Assembly: GCA_947629505.1 (NCBI GenBank)
Contig: CANRDW010000006.1
Span: forward strand, 1-38,495
Length of the DNA: 38,495 nt
From: an uncultured Clostridia bacterium
GTDB lineage: Bacteria > Bacillota > Clostridia > Christensenellales > UBA1242
Reading direction: 5' to 3'
Shown here: positions 23,420 to 30,221 of the stretch, piece after piece
Position numbering within the stretch: the first letter of the stretch is position 1
Layout: each line of letters starts with the position of its first letter
Position numbers and translations under genes: made by a program
The notes under the pieces: generated by a model
Seen by the model: the letters and a program-made list of their open reading frames with translations, nothing else
Told to the model about the DNA's origin: nothing
Databases searched by the model: none

Positions 23420-24148
23420 ATGTGGACATATGTCATTATTGGAGTTGTTGTTGTGCTTGCAGTGCTGCTTTGTGTGGCGCTTGCAATCGCTTCATCCCCG
23501 TTTGAAAACTACAAACAAAAATTTGACAAAGTGAATCAAATGCCAAACTCAATGAGATTAAACACACTTGAATATGTTGATGAAATCAACAAAGCATACT
23601 TTGGCGGCAAACTGCGTGTTGCTCAAACAAGTGAATATGACGACCATTACTCTGGCGGAGTTGTTGCACTTTCATCTCAGACGATGTATTCAAATTCGCT
23701 TGCAAGCCTTGCAATCGTTTCGCACGAACTTGGCCACGCAAGACAAGATGCCACGGGTGACACCTTAAAAAAGCATTTTCGCATGAGAAGAGCGGGCAGA
23801 GTTTGCGGACTTTTCTTTATGCCGCTTCTCATTATTGGCGCAGTTTTAAGCATTTTGGGAGTGTTTAACATTCTGCCAAGTGTGATAACTCTCACAATCG
23901 GGCTTGTGTGTATGGGACTCAGCCTTTTGATATTTCTCTTTGCAATCGTGCTCAAATACAAAGAAATCAAAATTGAAAGGCAGGCATCAGACTACGCTAT
24001 GGACTTTTTGAAAGATGTTTTAAACACAAAAGAACTCAAAGCGTGCAAAGAACTTTTAAACAGCGCCAGACTCACCTATTGGGCAAGTTTAATCCGCACA
24101 ATGCTTTCTTGGACAAGGCTGACTCCAAAAGACACAATGTTTAAATGA
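23420..24148 (+). CDS. Neutral zinc metallopeptidase, YugP type
   Basis: A membrane-anchored metallopeptidase of the zn_peptidase_2 (YugP) family; physiological substrate unknown. An N-terminal membrane helix (about 3-24) is followed by the catalytic domain with HELGH at 102-106, where the two His and the Glu bind zinc and catalyse. Two more helices (about 132-175) separate it from IERQASDYAM (about 191-200), which supplies a possible third ligand. Its 242 aa is close to the family's length. AAAGGAAAAAC precedes the ATG, and an AT-rich promoter-like stretch (TTTCAC, then TGATAAT) lies upstream. A hairpin terminator follows. Confidence 0.9.
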   Translation: MWTYVIIGVVVVLAVLLCVALAIASSPFENYKQKFDKVNQMPNSMRLNTLEYVDEINKAYFGGKLRVAQTSEYDDHYSGGVVALSSQTMYSNSLASLAIVSHELGHARQDATGDTLKKHFRMRRAGRVCGLFFMPLLIIGAVLSILGVFNILPSVITLTIGLVCMGLSLLIFLFAIVLKYKEIKIERQASDYAMDFLKDVLNTKELKACKELLNSARLTYWASLIRTMLSWTRLTPKDTMFK

Positions 24149-24162
24149 AAGGGGCATATTGC

Positions 24163-24189
24163 CAAAAGACGGGTTTTCCGTCTTTTATT
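24163..24189 (+). terminator. Terminator of the zinc peptidase gene
   Basis: AAAAGACGG and CCGTCTTTT form a 9-bp stem with a 4-nt loop and a T-rich tail, 15 nt past the stop codon. Confidence 0.85.
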
Positions 24190-24219
24190 TTTTGCCCTTG
24201 GCATAAAATCAGAAAAAAT

Positions 24220-24284
24220 GTAAAAAAAAAGACGGGATGGCCTGTAAATGTTCAAGAACAAAACAGTTCTGTATCCCTATCTTC
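24220..24284 (-). ncRNA. Candidate small RNA, about 65 nt
   Basis: A minus-strand promoter (24291-24319) predicts a start near 24284. The transcript would contain the hairpin AGAAC-TGTTTT-GTTCT, enclosed by a longer GGGAT (24273-24277) / ATCCC (24234-24238) stem. It ends in nine T residues (24222-24230 as A on the plus strand). No open reading frame with a ribosome binding site is seen in it. It lies antiparallel between the zinc peptidase and the phase-variable lipoprotein gene. The family is not recognised. Confidence 0.5.
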
Positions 24285-24290
24285 AATATT

Positions 24291-24319
24291 ATTATATCTA
24301 CAAAACATAAAAAAGTCAA
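24291..24319 (-). promoter_or_regulatory. Promoter of the candidate small RNA
   Basis: Minus-strand TTGACT (24314-24319), a 17-bp spacer and a perfect TATAAT (24291-24296). No coding gene follows on this strand. Confidence 0.65.
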
Positions 24320-24366
24320 TAGGCAAAAAGCCCGTTTAAAAAATTTTAATTTTTTTTGAAAATCAT

Positions 24367-24395
24367 TTGACAAGGCGGGGGGGGGGATTTATAAT
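24367..24395 (+). promoter_or_regulatory. Perfect promoter with G10 tract in the spacer (phase-variable candidate)
   Basis: TTGACA (24367-24372) and TATAAT (24390-24395) both match consensus exactly. The 17-bp spacer consists of AGGC, ten G residues (24377-24386) and ATT. At G10 the spacing is optimal, so the promoter should be ON. Slippage by one or two bases would weaken it. Confidence 0.75.
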
Positions 24396-24451
24396 GTTGA
24401 TATACATAAAAAATGAAATTATGTATAAGATAAAAGGAGAGGAGAATAAAA

Positions 24452-25348
24452 ATGAAAAAATTATCAAAATTTTTAACGTGCTTGGCAGTTGGGGCTTTTG
24501 CGATTGCTGGTGCAGTCACACTTGGTGCGTGCTGCGGAGAAACACCTAAGGCAGAACTTACAATCAATGATGATGTAAAAACTGCAACAGAAGAGGTTGT
24601 CACATATGTAAAAGACACGCTTTACACAGCTTCTAAATCAGCACTTACAGAAAAAAGTGGATATACAGTTAAGGAATTGGAAGAAAAAGGCTTTGATGGA
24701 GTTAAATATTACACAGAAGTTGCCACACTTAAAAACTTTAATAAAGTTGAAAAATTGAGACTTGGAAACGAAAATTTCACAAAAAATCAAACAGTTGCAT
24801 TTTCAATTGGAAACAGCAAGTTTATAGAAGACAAAGTTTGGTATGTTGATGAGGACGACAAACTTTATGTTGCTGCTCCAATTCTTCAAATAGAACTTAC
24901 TTTTAATGGCGAAATTGAAGTTGAGGGCGTTAAGGCTGAAGTTACACTTTTTGACGATGAAATTGCAACAGACGGAACAATGACTGTTAAAGTTCCAACA
25001 GCTTTTGCAGAGTCAGAGAACACTGCCACACAAGTTGAAGAGAAAAATGAATATGATGTTACAGTAAATGACACAACAAAATGGTTTGGTTATGATTTTG
25101 GTGCAACAGCACAAAAAACTGTTTTGACAAAGAAGAAATCAGCAGAAGACCTTCAGTATGGCGTTTCAAACCTTGACCAAGATGGAGAAGGTTATGTTCT
25201 TGGACAATATATTGGAATTTATAATGACGCTGAAGCAACATTCGAAAGATTTAACAACAAAACATATGAAGTTTCTGTGTTTGATGGAGAAAAAGTTTCT
25301 TCAACAACAATCCATATCACAGCAAAAAATCCAACCCCAGAAGACTAA
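24452..25348 (+). CDS. Secreted lipoprotein of unknown function, probably phase-variable
   Basis: The N-terminus has two Lys, a hydrophobic stretch and a lipobox LGAC ending at Cys27, so it is exported and lipidated on the outer face of the membrane. The mature part (about 270 aa) is acidic, rich in Thr, Val, Glu and Lys, and looks like beta-sandwich repeats. No catalytic motif or family is recognised. The AAGGAGAGGAG site is 7 nt before the ATG. Its promoter has a G10 tract between perfect -35 and -10 boxes. A strong palindromic terminator follows, shared with the convergent DUF1540 gene. Confidence 0.85.
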   Translation: MKKLSKFLTCLAVGAFAIAGAVTLGACCGETPKAELTINDDVKTATEEVVTYVKDTLYTASKSALTEKSGYTVKELEEKGFDGVKYYTEVATLKNFNKVEKLRLGNENFTKNQTVAFSIGNSKFIEDKVWYVDEDDKLYVAAPILQIELTFNGEIEVEGVKAEVTLFDDEIATDGTMTVKVPTAFAESENTATQVEEKNEYDVTVNDTTKWFGYDFGATAQKTVLTKKKSAEDLQYGVSNLDQDGEGYVLGQYIGIYNDAEATFERFNNKTYEVSVFDGEKVSSTTIHITAKNPTPED

Positions 25349-25352
25349 AAAT

Positions 25353-25382
25353 AAAAAAATCCTTGATTTCAAGGATTTTTTA
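25353..25382. terminator. Bidirectional terminator, lipoprotein and DUF1540 genes
   Basis: A near-perfect palindrome (ATCCTTGA / TCAAGGAT plus A/T extensions, 2-nt loop) between converging genes. It touches the DUF1540 stop codon. Confidence 0.9.
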
Positions 25383-25553
25383 TTTTGTCTTGTCAATAAA
25401 ACTTTTGCAAAAGTGCGCTTTTTCGCCGTTTGGCATAGGCTGACCATCGCCCTGTGACACATCAATCACATCTTTGTTGCAGTTGCAGCCACTTTCGTTG
25501 TAAACGCAAGTTTTCACATTGCAGCGCACTCCGCTGTTTAATCCTTCTTGCAT
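25380..25553 (-). CDS. DUF1540 cysteine-rich small protein, 57 aa
   Basis: The sequence shows the DUF1540 pattern: CNVKTCVYNESGCNC in the first half and a terminal HFCKSF. The spaced Cys residues suggest metal binding; function is unknown, although such proteins are common in spore-forming Clostridia and Bacilli. I start at the ATG 25553 because AAGGAGGG lies 6 nt upstream; codons further upstream are not conserved in look. It is a single-gene unit convergent with the lipoprotein gene. Confidence 0.85.
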   Translation of the reverse strand: MQEGLNSGVRCNVKTCVYNESGCNCNKDVIDVSQGDGQPMPNGEKAHFCKSFIDKTK

Positions 25554-25653
25554 AAAAGCCCTCCTTTCATGCATAGGATGTTGCACATTTAAGGTTTTAA
25601 ACATTTTGCATAGAAAAATTTTTAAAATCATATATATATTTTGTTAAAAATTG

Positions 25654-25682
25654 TTGACATTTTATTTTTTTAGGACTAAAAT
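25654..25682 (+). promoter_or_regulatory. Strong promoter of the 77-aa membrane protein
   Basis: TTGACA (25654-25659), a 17-bp spacer and TAAAAT (25677-25682). Confidence 0.75.
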
Positions 25683-25729
25683 TAAAGTGTAACAAAATTA
25701 CAAATTTAATTAAAAGGAGAGGGTTCAAA

Positions 25730-25963
25730 ATGAAGGGTATTGTTAAAGCATTTGATAATTTGCCATTGCTTGTAAAAATCATTCTTGCATTGCCAGTTCT
25801 TGACATCGCATGGGCTATTTATCGTCTTTGCAGATCTCTTGACAAGGGAAGTGTTTTAGGAATCGTTCTTGCAATTTTGATGTTGTTCTTCTGCCCAGCA
25901 ATTTTCTGGCTTGTTGACATCATCACACTTCTTGTTATGGGCAAAGTTATCTGGGTTGACTAA
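25730..25963 (+). CDS. Small two-helix membrane protein, 77 aa
   Basis: Two hydrophobic segments (about 12-32 and 40-70, the second probably one long or two short helices) flank a short basic CRSLDKGS loop. No family is recognised. The AAAGGAGAGG site, a good promoter and a perfect hairpin terminator make it a convincing, well expressed single gene. Its small size and hydrophobic nature could suit a stress-type membrane peptide or a regulator of a larger membrane protein, but nothing in the context singles out a partner. Confidence 0.8.
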   Translation: MKGIVKAFDNLPLLVKIILALPVLDIAWAIYRLCRSLDKGSVLGIVLAILMLFFCPAIFWLVDIITLLVMGKVIWVD

Positions 25964-25971
25964 TCCAAATC

Positions 25972-26011
25972 AAAAAAAATCGCTTAGGAAATTTCCTAAG
26001 CTTTTTTTTAT
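25972..26011 (+). terminator. Terminator of the 77-aa gene
   Basis: A perfect stem GCTTAGGAAA / TTTCCTAAGC flanked by A and T runs. Confidence 0.9.
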
Positions 26012-26086
26012 TATTTTTCGTGAAAGTTGTTTAATTGTTTGCTAAGAATTTTTTATTGTGATAAAATAAAACAAACGGAGGGCATT

Positions 26087-27220
26087 ATGAGTGGAGTTAT
26101 GAAAAAACTTATCACATGCTTAGGAATCTGCTGTTTGACACTTTTTGCGGGTGTTTTTTTGGTGTCTTGTAAAGAACCTGATACATACAGAATTTCACTT
26201 GGACAAGTGGATGAAAACATTATTGTGCAACTTGAAAACATGCCAGACGAAGAAATTTTGCCTGCGGATGCCTCAAATGGCTGGACAGTTGGCAAAGATG
26301 CGCAAATTAGGGTTAAAATTATTGCCACAAAACAGGGTGTTGTCATGGACAACGCTGTTATAAAAATAAACGGCACAGAAAAAGAAGTGGACGACAGAAA
26401 TTACAACATGTTTGACAATGAAAAACTCACATATTGCTGGTTTAATCTTCCAATGGTGCAACTTAAAAGCAACATTCAAATCAGTGTCACAGGCACAGAG
26501 ATGAAAAAATCGACATTTACATTCAATATTGATGAAAATTTTGCACAGGACGAAGAACTCGTTGAAAAACTGCAAAACACTTACATCTGCACAGATGATT
26601 CAGACAACTACACTTCATTCTATCAATTTTTGCAAGGGAGCAAAAAAAGTTACACCAAAGACTTTGACAGCGCAGACACAAACGCAAACACTTACAGATC
26701 TTTCAAAATGCAGTTTAAAGTTCAGGACACAGTGATAAACGATTTGTATGACTTTTCTGCCACAAACATCTTCCAAATTTCCACACAATCTTTCAGCGCT
26801 CCTGCAAGAAGCATCTTTGTGGATGGCGACCATCTTGTTGTCAATCTTGGAGATCTCGGTGGAGAGGATGAATACACAATCAATGTGAATTTCAATGAAC
26901 TTGAACTTGCACAATTCACTTTTGATTATCCTACAGAGCAAGATGAATATGACATTACAATTGACCAAGAAAGTGTATCCTATGGCACAGGCGCAACTCT
27001 TATATTCACAAAAAAAGACAAAGAAAATTATGACTATTCTAATCTTGTTATAAAAATTGGAGATGTTGAACTTGAAATCAAAACGGGAAGTCTTGATGCT
27101 GATGAAATCACATACACAATTCCTGAAAATTTAACGCCAATGCTCGCCGGACTTGGAATGAACGCAAACGGCGTTTACACAATCACGGTTGAGGGCATTG
27201 AGCCGATTGAGGCAGAATAA
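26087..27220 (+). CDS. Second lipoprotein of unknown function, 377 aa
   Basis: The N-terminus MSGVMKKLITC leads into a hydrophobic stretch and a lipobox LVSC (Cys about 29), so it is a lipid-anchored exported protein. The mature region is acidic and beta-rich, with Ig-like repeated segments such as KDTVIND and YDITIDQESVSYGTG near residue 290. No family is recognised. I choose the ATG at 26087 because GGAGGG lies 4 nt upstream; the longer frame would add a poorly matching extension. A weak promoter (TTGGCT, 18 bp, TAAAAT at 26061-26066) precedes it. It resembles the 24452 lipoprotein in style and may share a surface role. Confidence 0.85.
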   Translation: MSGVMKKLITCLGICCLTLFAGVFLVSCKEPDTYRISLGQVDENIIVQLENMPDEEILPADASNGWTVGKDAQIRVKIIATKQGVVMDNAVIKINGTEKEVDDRNYNMFDNEKLTYCWFNLPMVQLKSNIQISVTGTEMKKSTFTFNIDENFAQDEELVEKLQNTYICTDDSDNYTSFYQFLQGSKKSYTKDFDSADTNANTYRSFKMQFKVQDTVINDLYDFSATNIFQISTQSFSAPARSIFVDGDHLVVNLGDLGGEDEYTINVNFNELELAQFTFDYPTEQDEYDITIDQESVSYGTGATLIFTKKDKENYDYSNLVIKIGDVELEIKTGSLDADEITYTIPENLTPMLAGLGMNANGVYTITVEGIEPIEAE

Positions 27221-27248
27221 AAATTTTGACGAAAAATGTTGAAATCGT

Positions 27249-27277
27249 TTGCTTTTAGACGAAATTTGTTCTATTAT
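27249..27277 (+). promoter_or_regulatory. mscL promoter
   Basis: TTGCTT (27249-27254), a 17-bp spacer and TATTAT (27272-27277), about 20 nt before the start codon. Confidence 0.5.
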
Positions 27278-27296
27278 ATACGTAGGAGATGAAAAG

Positions 27297-27908
27297 ATGA
27301 ATAAAGTTAAACAATTTTTTAAAGATTTTAAAGCATTCATAACCCGTGGCAATATCTTGGATCTTGCTGTCGGCGTTATCATAGGCGGGGCGTTCAGCGC
27401 AATTGTCACAGCCTTTACAAACAAGATTATAATGCCACTTGTAAATTGGGCAATCGCCGCAATCACAGGCGGAAAGGGAGTTGAAGGTGCTTACACATTT
27501 TTAAGAAAATTTATTGACCCAGAAACAAGCGAGCTTATCTTAGAAAAAAGTATTTATATCGACTGGGGCGCATTCATAACTGCAATTTTAGACTTTTTGA
27601 TTATTGCATTTGTTTTGTTTGTGATTATCAAAGCGGTTATGGCAGCACAAGGCTTTACAAACAAAGTTAAAGAAGGCATGCCAACAAGAGCCGAAAGAAA
27701 ACAACTTAAAGCCCAAGGCATCAACATGAAAGACTATGAAGAAGTGCGTCATGCAACAGAAGAACTTCGAAAAGCCAACGCTCCAGCACCTGTTCCACCA
27801 AAGCCAACTCAAGAAGAACTTTTGACAGGCATTTTGGAAGAACTCAAAAAACAAAATCAACCTGCAAAAGATGAAAAGCCAAAGAAGACAAAGAAAAACG
27901 AACAGTAA
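27297..27908 (+). CDS. mscL: Large-conductance mechanosensitive channel MscL
   Basis: Opens under membrane tension to release solutes on hypo-osmotic shock. The N-terminal amphipathic helix and TM1 carry the family motif [17 protein letters not shown] (about 17-33). TM2 is about 92-115, and the C-terminal bundle helix reads [13 protein letters not shown] (about 174-186). At 203 aa it is longer than the usual 120-150. The extra length is a longer external loop and a Lys/Glu-rich, Pro-containing stretch before the terminal helix. ATG 27297 is chosen for its GGAG site. Confidence 0.95.
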   Translation: MNKVKQFFKDFKAFITRGNILDLAVGVIIGGAFSAIVTAFTNKIIMPLVNWAIAAITGGKGVEGAYTFLRKFIDPETSELILEKSIYIDWGAFITAILDFLIIAFVLFVIIKAVMAAQGFTNKVKEGMPTRAERKQLKAQGINMKDYEEVRHATEELRKANAPAPVPPKPTQEELLTGILEELKKQNQPAKDEKPKKTKKNEQ

Positions 27909-27921
27909 TTGTTCGTTTTTT
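27893..27921 (+). terminator. mscL terminator
   Basis: CGAACA/TGTTCG arms around a 5-nt loop, with A and T runs, spanning the mscL stop codon. Confidence 0.85.
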
Positions 27922-27954
27922 TGTTTAAAGGTGTTTGGCAAGCAAAAGATAATC

Positions 27955-28659
27955 TCAGTTGAGTGTCTTTTTTGTTTCCTGTTTAGAATAATTTTGCTTT
28001 GCTTTGTTATATAATTCGTTTTGTAAAAATTCCTTTGCTGTTCGACTGCTTTCAAAGATTTCAAGAACAAAATTTTTATTATAATTTTCTACAAAATATT
28101 TTGTCAACATAAAATAAGCATAATAAAGATTTTTATTTTGGTCTAAAACATCATCAATTGAAAAATCAAAATTAAGAGTCTTTTCATCGTGCTGTTTGCT
28201 TAAATATGCAGCAATGCCTTCAGTTAGATATTTTTCAGAATAGCCACAATTGTGTTTATTTCTAAACAACCCATTTGCATAATGGACAAATTCATGAAAA
28301 ATAGTTTTTTTGTAATAATCCAAGGCCTCATTAAAAGGAACGTCTTTTAATTTGTGTGAAGTGTTTTTAAAATCATGTAGTGAAAGATAGGTTATTTGAT
28401 TTGTGTTATGATTATAATTTCCAATCAACCATCCATATAAAGGTTGATTTGAAGGAAGATTGTGTAATTTTCTATAATATTCATCATATTCTTTTTTTGT
28501 TGGGATGATTTTAATTAAAACCTTGGTTTTGGGCTTTTCAACCTCAAAAAAGTCCAATGCGATCTGAGCGTTCTGTTTAATATAATTTGACAATTCGTCA
28601 ATTAAATCTTCATCGCATTTTTCATATTCGAAAATCGCATAATCATTATCTTTAATCAT
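27955..28659 (-). CDS. Zincin-like metallopeptidase, 234 aa
   Basis: Contains HEFVH (residues 122-126) followed 21 residues after the second His by LTEGIAAYL (Glu147). This is the HExxH...E arrangement of gluzincin peptidases, where both His and the distal Glu bind zinc. No signal peptide or membrane helix is present, so it is probably cytoplasmic. I start at the ATG 28659, after an AGGA site. The open frame continues upstream only because it reads through the tRNA-Ser gene. It lies 21 nt downstream of that tRNA with no terminator between, so both may share one transcript. Substrate unknown. Confidence 0.8.
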   Translation of the reverse strand: MIKDNDYAIFEYEKCDEDLIDELSNYIKQNAQIALDFFEVEKPKTKVLIKIIPTKKEYDEYYRKLHNLPSNQPLYGWLIGNYNHNTNQITYLSLHDFKNTSHKLKDVPFNEALDYYKKTIFHEFVHYANGLFRNKHNCGYSEKYLTEGIAAYLSKQHDEKTLNFDFSIDDVLDQNKNLYYAYFMLTKYFVENYNKNFVLEIFESSRTAKEFLQNELYNKAKQNYSKQETKKTLN

Positions 28660-28680
28660 TTTAACACTTCCTAAAAAGTT

Positions 28681-28771
28681 TGGCGGAGACGGTGGGATTC
28701 GGACCCACGTGCCGATTTCTCGACAACCGCATTTCGAGTGCGGCTCGGTGCGACCACTTCGATACGTCTCC
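28681..28771 (-). tRNA. tRNA-Ser (anticodon CGA)
   Basis: A 91-nt class II tRNA on the minus strand. The acceptor stem is GGAGACG/CGTCTCC with G discriminator and encoded CCA. The anticodon stem CCGCA/TGCGG encloses CTCGAAA, giving anticodon CGA for UCG codons, and a long variable arm is present. It has a promoter upstream. No terminator separates it from the zincin gene 21 nt downstream. Confidence 0.95.
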
Positions 28772-28780
28772 ATGCAAGTT

Positions 28781-28810
28781 ATTTTATCACATCCGCCGTC
28801 ACTTTGTAAA
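28781..28810 (-). promoter_or_regulatory. Promoter of tRNA-Ser(CGA)
   Basis: Minus-strand TTTACA (28805-28810), an 18-bp spacer and TAAAAT (28781-28786), ending 9 nt before the tRNA 5' end. Confidence 0.6.
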
Positions 28811-28847
28811 CATAAAAATTGCCAATTTTTTGAAAAATTTTTCTATC

Positions 28848-28880
28848 AAAAAAAGCAAACCTAAAAAGGTCTGCCTTTTT
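28848..28880 (-). terminator. Terminator of the MerR-type gene
   Basis: On the minus strand GCAGACCT pairs with AGGTTTGC (one G.U) around a T4 loop. An A run precedes and a T run follows. It abuts the stop codon. Confidence 0.8.
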
Positions 28881-29893
28881 TATAATTTTTTAAACACATA
28901 ACAGCAATTTATGTCGCCATTGAAAGTGTAATCACCAGATTTCCAATCCAAAATCATATAGGTTTGCCCGCCGATAGCTTTGATTTTGTAATCCATAACT
29001 TGTTTTTGATATTGATTGACAACCTTTCCTTTTGTCCATTTCAATTTGGATAAAGTTTGCCTAGTGTCAAAATACACAATGCCGTTTGGATTGAATGTCA
29101 TTGATTTCATAAACAAATCAGTTTTGGCATCGTCTTTAGGCGAATAATTTTTCTTATCTTGCACGTCAATAAGGTCAACCGCTTCCCAAAAGCCAAGAGC
29201 CTTTTTGTCCAAAATGAATGGAATTTCCACATCGTCCACAATGGATATTTCGTCCACCGTATACTCTTTGCTGTCAACTTTTTCAAAAACAAGCGTGCAT
29301 CTTTTTCTTCCACCCAAAATCAAATCAAGAAAAAGTTTATTACCTTCAATCGAATAAGGCATAACATCCCCTTCGAAATGCAAAATTTCGCCCTTTGTCC
29401 AGCGGTCGAAAATCCAATAACCCTGTCCGTTTGGAAGAAAATAAAGGTTTTTGTAATCTGGCTTTTTGTCAACAGAGAACTTTCCTTTCAAAAAATCCTC
29501 CTTTGAATTTGTGGTTGCTGCATATTTCCATTTGCCAAGCGCGTCTTTGTCATTAACAAAACTTTTCATAAATTTCTCTCCTTTTTGTTTGTTTAAGAAA
29601 GAAAGCATTGCACGATTATCTCTTAAATGGCGTATTTGTGACTCAATTTCCAATAATTTGTCATTGATTGAATTTTCATTAAACTCGCGAATTTCTTTAA
29701 TTGAAAACCCGATTTCGCGAAGAAATTTGACGCGAAAAATTTGAATCAAACTTTCGTCATCATAAAACCTATAACCCGTGTAAATGTCGACCTTTACCGG
29801 CTTTATAAGTTTTTCTTCTTCATAAAATCTGAGTGTTTTGATTGAAATTTCACAAAGTTTAGCCACTTGTCCAATCTTGTATAATTCGTTCAT
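28880..29893 (-). CDS. MerR-family transcriptional regulator with duplicated ligand domain
   Basis: The N-terminal winged helix-turn-helix of MerR type spans about residues 1-72 (IGQVAKLCEISIKTLRFYEE, then GYRFYDDESL) and leads to a coiled-coil dimerisation helix (about 73-105). The rest consists of two related, probably calycin-like units (about 118-220 and 232-337). Each starts with ALGxWx and contains NGxGYW/NGIVYF and WTKGx motifs, pointing to an internal duplication that may bind a small ligand. The AAGGAGGAAGG site precedes the chosen ATG. Its own promoter has the 19-bp spacer typical of MerR-controlled promoters, suggesting autoregulation. The ligand is unknown. Confidence 0.88.
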   Translation of the reverse strand: MNELYKIGQVAKLCEISIKTLRFYEEEKLIKPVKVDIYTGYRFYDDESLIQIFRVKFLREIGFSIKEIREFNENSINDKLLEIESQIRHLRDNRAMLSFLNKQKGEKFMKSFVNDKDALGKWKYAATTNSKEDFLKGKFSVDKKPDYKNLYFLPNGQGYWIFDRWTKGEILHFEGDVMPYSIEGNKLFLDLILGGRKRCTLVFEKVDSKEYTVDEISIVDDVEIPFILDKKALGFWEAVDLIDVQDKKNYSPKDDAKTDLFMKSMTFNPNGIVYFDTRQTLSKLKWTKGKVVNQYQKQVMDYKIKAIGGQTYMILDWKSGDYTFNGDINCCYVFKKL

Positions 29894-29912
29894 TTCCTTC
29901 CTCCTTGGCCAC

Positions 29913-29943
29913 ATTATAACACTACAGTAAAATGGAGAGTCAA
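29913..29943 (-). promoter_or_regulatory. MerR-type promoter with 19-bp spacer
   Basis: Minus-strand TTGACT (29938-29943), a 19-bp spacer and TATAAT (29913-29918). The overlong spacer is the hallmark of promoters that MerR proteins realign by twisting DNA. I see only a weak dyad (ACT...AGT) in it. Confidence 0.65.
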
Positions 29944-30078
29944 TAGTTTTTTTAAAAAATTTTTAAAAGTTTTTGTTTTTCCCTATTTTAAAGGCGTGTG
30001 GCGATTTGCAAAGACTCAAAAAGCTTGTTTAACAAAAATATTTTAGCAAAATTTTATTAAAAATTCAATAGTTTTAAC

Positions 30079-30124
30079 ATTTTTCAAAAAAATGCAGGTT
30101 TGGTTTGCCAAGTTTTTGAAAAAT
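30079..30124. repeat. Perfect 12-bp inverted repeat upstream of the MoxR operon
   Basis: ATTTTTCAAAAA (30079-30090) and its exact complement (30113-30124) enclose a smaller hairpin TTGG-TTTG-CCAA. It lies 27 bp upstream of the operon -35 box. The rest of the gap 29944-30150 is AT-rich with nothing else recognised. Confidence 0.7.
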
Positions 30125-30150
30125 ATAAACACCTAAAACAAAAATTTTGC

Positions 30151-30179
30151 TTGCTTTTGGGCGGGTGTAATAGTATAAT
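30151..30179 (+). promoter_or_regulatory. Promoter of the MoxR-VWA operon
   Basis: TTGCTT (30151-30156), a 17-bp spacer and TATAAT (30174-30179). The leader to the ATG is about 35 nt. Confidence 0.65.
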
Positions 30180-30221
30180 AAAAACATAACATAATTAAAC
30201 TATATTTTGGGGAGAAGAGAA

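Noticed and set aside
24145-24339. 64-codon frame after the zinc peptidase gene
   Set aside because: It spans a terminator and the candidate small RNA and has no similarity or coding-type composition.
28660-28773. N-terminal extension of the zincin reading frame
   Set aside because: These codons read through the tRNA-Ser(CGA) gene; a proper AGGA site and ATG lie downstream at 28659.
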